From the NCBI GenBank assembly GCA_963718305.1, contig CAVQZG010000010.1, forward strand, positions 659,014 through 723,013: DNA of 64,000 bases, in the 5' to 3' direction. Below, piece by piece: positions 60,862 to 64,000 of the stretch. The stretch comes from RYN-230 sp963718305 (GTDB taxonomy: Bacteria; Actinomycetota; Actinomycetes; Streptosporangiales; Streptosporangiaceae). Both the position numbers and the translations under genes were made by a program. Below the pieces are notes generated by a model. The model ran no database searches. It was not told the origin of the DNA and saw only the letters and a program-made list of their open reading frames with translations. Positions within the stretch are counted from its first letter, which is position 1, and each line of letters opens with the position of its first letter.

Positions 60862-62288
60862 GTCCTGTCTCGTCCGCCGACGCGATCGTGGTCGGTTCCG
60901 GCCCCAACGGGCTGGCCGCGGCCATCACGCTGGCCCGGGCCGGGCTCAAGGTCCAGCTCATCGAAGGGGCGGACACGCCCGGCGGCGGCTGCCGGACCGC
61001 CGAGCTGACCCTGCCGGGGTTCCAGCACGACGTGTGCTCGGCGGTCCACCCACTCGCCGCGTCCTCCCCGTTCTTCACCAGCATCGACCTGGCGGCCCGC
61101 GGGGTCACGCTGCGCACCCCCAAGGTAGCGTTCGCCCACCCGCAGGACGGCGGGCGGGCCGCGGCGGTCGCGGGCTCGGTCGAGGAGACCGCGGGCAGCC
61201 TGGGCCGTGACGCCGGCGCCTACCGGCGGCTGCTCGGCCCGCTGGTCCGGGATGTGGGGCTGACCCTGCCGGAGATCCTCGCCCCGATCCGGTCCGTGCC
61301 CCAGCATCCGCTGGCCATGGCCCGGTTCGGCCTGGACGGCCTGCCGCCCGCCACGATCCTGGCCCGGCGGTTTCACACCGAGGAAGCCCAGGGCCTGTTC
61401 GCCGGGGTAGCCGCGCACTCGATGCTGCCGCTGAGCGCCCCGGTGACCAGCGCGTTCGGGCTGCTGCTCACGATGGCGGCGCACGCGGTGGGCTGGCCGG
61501 TGGTGGAGGGCGGCAGCGCCCGCCTCACCGACGCACTGCTGGCCGAGCTCACGTCCCTGGGCGGCGAGGTGGAAACCGGCCACTGGGTGCGCTCCCTCGA
61601 CGAGCTGCCGCCCGCGCGGGCGGTCCTGCTCGACGTGACCCCCCGCCAGCTGATCGCGCTGGCCGGCGACCGGCTGACCGGGCCGCACCAGGCCGCGCTG
61701 CGCCGGTTCAGGTACGGTCCAGGCGTCTGCAAGGTGGACTTCGCGCTGAGCGGTCCCGTCCCATGGCAGGCCCCCGCCTGCCGGGAAGCAGGCACTGTGC
61801 ACCTCGGCGGGACGCTGGCCGAGGTGGCCCGCAGCGAGGCCGACGTGAACGCGGGCCGGATGCCGGAGCGGCCATACTGCCTGGTGGCCCAGCCGGGTGT
61901 GGTCGACCCGACCCGCGCGCCCGCCGGGCAGCACACTCTGTGGGCCTACTGTCACGTGCCCTCGGGCAGCCCGGACGACGTGTCCGGCCTCATCGAGGCG
62001 CAGATCGAGCGGTTCGCACCCGGCTTCCGCGACCTGGTCCTGGCCAAGTCGGTCCGGACCGCCGCCGGCATGGAGCGCTACAACCCGAACTACGTCGGCG
62101 GCGACATCAACGGCGGGGCCGGGACCCTGCTGCAGACCGTGCTGCGGCCCACCCCGCGGTGGAACCCGTACCGGACCGCGATCCGCGGCGTGTACCTGTG
62201 CTCCAGTTCCACCCCGCCCGGCGGCGGCGTGCACGGCATGTGCGGCCAGAACGCGGCCCAGGTCGCGCTCGCCGACCACTTTTCATGA
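60858..62288 (+). CDS. FAD-dependent oxidoreductase, phytoene desaturase (CrtI)-like
   Basis: 476 residues. Dinucleotide-binding VVGSGPNGLAAAITLARAGL with IEGADTPGGGCRT, then LPGFQHDVCSAVHPLAASSP, and the C-terminal GVYLCSSSTPPGGGVHGMCG match the COG1233 NAD(P)/FAD-dependent family (CrtI/PDS-like; close to actinobacterial proteins of unknown substrate). No other carotenoid genes are present, so carotenoid desaturation is not implied. Translationally coupled to the MBL hydrolase. Confidence 0.9.
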   Translation: MSPVSSADAIVVGSGPNGLAAAITLARAGLKVQLIEGADTPGGGCRTAELTLPGFQHDVCSAVHPLAASSPFFTSIDLAARGVTLRTPKVAFAHPQDGGRAAAVAGSVEETAGSLGRDAGAYRRLLGPLVRDVGLTLPEILAPIRSVPQHPLAMARFGLDGLPPATILARRFHTEEAQGLFAGVAAHSMLPLSAPVTSAFGLLLTMAAHAVGWPVVEGGSARLTDALLAELTSLGGEVETGHWVRSLDELPPARAVLLDVTPRQLIALAGDRLTGPHQAALRRFRYGPGVCKVDFALSGPVPWQAPACREAGTVHLGGTLAEVARSEADVNAGRMPERPYCLVAQPGVVDPTRAPAGQHTLWAYCHVPSGSPDDVSGLIEAQIERFAPGFRDLVLAKSVRTAAGMERYNPNYVGGDINGGAGTLLQTVLRPTPRWNPYRTAIRGVYLCSSSTPPGGGVHGMCGQNAAQVALADHFS

Positions 62289-62344
62289 TCGCGGTCAATA
62301 TGCGGTGCGATCGCCCCCCTTACTGACCGTGATCATGATGGGGG

Positions 62345-63751
62345 CTAGCTCGGGAGGGTCCAGGACTGGTTAGCGGCGCCGGTGCAGGACCAGATCTGGA
62401 GCTGGGTGCCCGGCGTGGTGGACCAGCCGGTGTCGTCGAGGCACTTCCCGGACTCCGGGTTGAGCAGGGCGCCGTCGCTCTGCGGCACCCAGACCTGGGC
62501 CCCGGTGCCGTTGCAGTCGTACAGGTCCACGGTCGTGCCGTTGGCGGTGCCGGCCGCGTTCACGTCCAGGCACTTGCCGAGGGCCTGGAGGGTGTTCCCG
62601 GAGGCCACGGTCCACTGCTGGGCGTTCGTGCCGTTGCACGTGTACACCTGCACCGGGGTGAAGTTGGCGGCGCTGGCCCCGCGTACGTCGACGCACAGGC
62701 CGCCGTAACCGCTGATGGGCCCCGTCGCGCTGGTGCCAGTGCCGCCACCGGTGCCGCCGCTGGTGATCGCGTTGAAGATCTTCGAGTAGGCATAGCCGAG
62801 CGGCTTGTCATAGCCGTCGACCTCCCAGAACGACAGTTCGGCGACGCCGTTGGACGCCGCGAAGCTCTCCAGCGTGGACGCATTGGCCTGGGAGAAGAAC
62901 TCGTTGTCGTCGTTCTGGCCCGCGATCGGGGTCAGCCCCATCCGGGCGTACGCCTGGCTGGTGCTGATGCCGTACAGGCTGGCCAGCTGGGACGCGGTGG
63001 CCTGGGCCGCGGACTCGGCATCGGACAGCGGGTTCTGGCCGTTGCCGAAGTCCATGGTCATGATGTTGACCACGCTGACCTTGACGCCGTAGGTCTGCGC
63101 GCTCTGCAGCACGCCGAGTTCCGCCGACGGGAGGCCGCTGGGGGCCACGGCGAGGGTGTAGTCGACCTGGACCGCGGGGTTCTCCGCCTGCAGCGCGGCC
63201 AGGGCCTGGTTGCGCCGGTTGTTCGCGGCCGTGTCGCTCAGCGTGCCGCCCTCGATGTCGAAGTCCAGCCGGTCCACCCCGTAGGTGTTCACCACGTTGG
63301 CGTAGGCCGCGGTCAGCGACGACACCGAGGTGCAGGTCTGGGCCAGTTCGCCGCCGCTTTCCCCGCCGAAGGAGATGATGGCGGTGCCGCCCGCGGCTTT
63401 GAGCGAGTTCACCTGGGAGGTGAACGCCCCGACCGCGTCGCCGTTGTCTTCCCATTCCGGGGTGCAGCCGGACTGCGGGATCAGGAAGGCCAGCGTGTAG
63501 TACTTGTCGCCGCTGGCGTTGAGGTCGGCGCTCATGTCGCCGGCGTCCCCGCTGGTGATCTGCAGGTAGGGGGCGGCGTAGTGCGCGGGCGGGGTCGCCG
63601 CCGCAGCGGCGCTGGCCTGCCCGGCAGTGGCGGCCTGCCCGGCAGTAGTGCCCTGGCCGGTAGCGGCCAGGGCCGGGGATAACCCAGCGCAGGCCCCCAG
63701 CACCAGCAGGGGCGCGGCCAGCAACGGCAGGGCCAAACGTGATCGTCGCAT
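62345..63751 (-). CDS. Secreted GH18-like chitinase with C-terminal ricin-type (CBM13) domain
   Basis: 468 residues from ATG 63751 (AGGA 7 nt upstream); frame is open further up but the signal starts here: MRRSRLALPLLAAPLLVLGA. The GH18-like domain (~60-335) has the active-site strand VDRLDFDIEGG (DxxDxDxE) and FGGESGGE. A Gly/Thr-rich linker (~336-350) leads to a ricin-type trefoil (~350-465) with the repeated QxW-like motifs NAQQWTVASG, AQVWVPQSDG and NQSWTLPS. An exported chitin- or glycan-acting enzyme. Confidence 0.92.
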   Translation of the reverse strand: MRRSRLALPLLAAPLLVLGACAGLSPALAATGQGTTAGQAATAGQASAAAAATPPAHYAAPYLQITSGDAGDMSADLNASGDKYYTLAFLIPQSGCTPEWEDNGDAVGAFTSQVNSLKAAGGTAIISFGGESGGELAQTCTSVSSLTAAYANVVNTYGVDRLDFDIEGGTLSDTAANNRRNQALAALQAENPAVQVDYTLAVAPSGLPSAELGVLQSAQTYGVKVSVVNIMTMDFGNGQNPLSDAESAAQATASQLASLYGISTSQAYARMGLTPIAGQNDDNEFFSQANASTLESFAASNGVAELSFWEVDGYDKPLGYAYSKIFNAITSGGTGGGTGTSATGPISGYGGLCVDVRGASAANFTPVQVYTCNGTNAQQWTVASGNTLQALGKCLDVNAAGTANGTTVDLYDCNGTGAQVWVPQSDGALLNPESGKCLDDTGWSTTPGTQLQIWSCTGAANQSWTLPS

Positions 63752-63808
63752 CGGGGGTCCTTTCCTCGGGGCCATTCCTCGGGAGGCCACAGCCAATCTG
63801 GGAAACAA

Positions 63809-63833
63809 ACTATTAATAAACTTTCCTAATAGT
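63809..63833. promoter_or_regulatory. Inverted repeat upstream of the GH18 gene
   Basis: ACTATTA (63809-63815) and TAATAGT (63827-63833) are perfect complements with an 11-nt spacer, 58 bp before the start codon in an AT-rich pocket. It looks like an operator for a sugar-responsive repressor; the coding-strand form includes TTAGGAAAGTTTATTAA. Confidence 0.55.
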
Positions 63834-64000
63834 GGCCTGAGATTATGCCTCCCCTCCTCCCGGGTCAATCCCCCGAATCAACGCCAGCCGAGAAGACCCG
63901 GCCCGGCAGCTCCGCCGGACTGATGATCATGGGGTTGCTGGCGCCAGGACCCCAGCAATCCCAAGATCACGGGCGGGCACGCGGCCATCCGCGAATGCTG

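Noticed and set aside
60858..62288. Carotenoid pathway assignment for the CrtI-like gene
   Set aside because: No crtB, crtE or related genes are in the window; the COG1233 family covers many other oxidations.

Overview
The window is about 70% GC and has long GC3-rich genes, GTG starts, many 4-bp ATGA/GTGA overlaps, and actinomycete families: ECF sigma factors, SpoIIE/GAF/STAS phosphatases, a LuxR-type LAL regulator, UdgX, an eRF1-like (Rv2629/Balon-type) protein and MMPL transporters. This points to a soil-type actinomycete, probably of the Streptosporangiales/Streptomycetales kind; I cannot name a species. I saw no rRNA, tRNA, CRISPR or transposase gene.

Layout. 1-5.2 kb: an ECF sigma/membrane protein/ABC ATPase operon (minus), a BrkB-like protein, a TcmP-type methyltransferase, a quinone oxidoreductase and a YjbR protein. 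5.2-7.3 kb: a sigma factor with two region-2-like halves joined by an Asn-phased pentapeptide linker, then a SigR-type sigma factor. 7.3-9.9 kb: an HpnJ-type radical SAM enzyme coupled to an MGDG-synthase-like glycosyltransferase. 10.2-14.5 kb: a seven-gene Mrp/Mbh-type cation antiporter operon. 14.5-20.5 kb: UdgX, a VOC protein, a degenerate phosphatase fused to an anti-sigma-type ATPase, a GAF-PP2C-STAS protein and the eRF1-like protein. 20.7-24.6 kb: an SDR epimerase, a DHA2 efflux pump and two response regulators. 24.7-39.3 kb: a signalling/transport block with a NarL-type sensor kinase, one LolD-type ABC ATPase, a receiver-HTH-nucleotide cyclase protein and four large two-block FtsX permeases.

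39.3-45 kb is a decaying region of small secreted or membrane proteins, a striking inverted duplication between two divergent lipoprotein genes, and several internally deleted genes (an ECF41 sigma factor, an MFS pump, a small membrane protein, an epoxide hydrolase remnant). 45.3-54.3 kb is a co-directional run of LAL regulator, MFS pump, MBL hydrolase and MMPL exporter. 54.5-57.1 kb has a secreted peptidase-like hydrolase and a broken GNAT gene. 57.4-58.9 kb is a low-GC island bounded by near-identical 21-bp direct repeats; it holds divergent genes for two small membrane proteins around a repeat-rich control region. 59-64 kb has a cyclic-nucleotide-binding protein, an MBL hydrolase and a phytoene-desaturase-like flavoprotein in one operon, then a secreted GH18 protein with a ricin-type domain.

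A major caveat: at least ten otherwise good genes change frame once or several times, often in or near short homopolymers, and each one resumes clear family similarity after the shift. Most of these are probably single-base errors in the assembly rather than pseudogenes. They are listed as CDS with the shifts marked. Genes missing internal or terminal segments are listed as pseudogenes.
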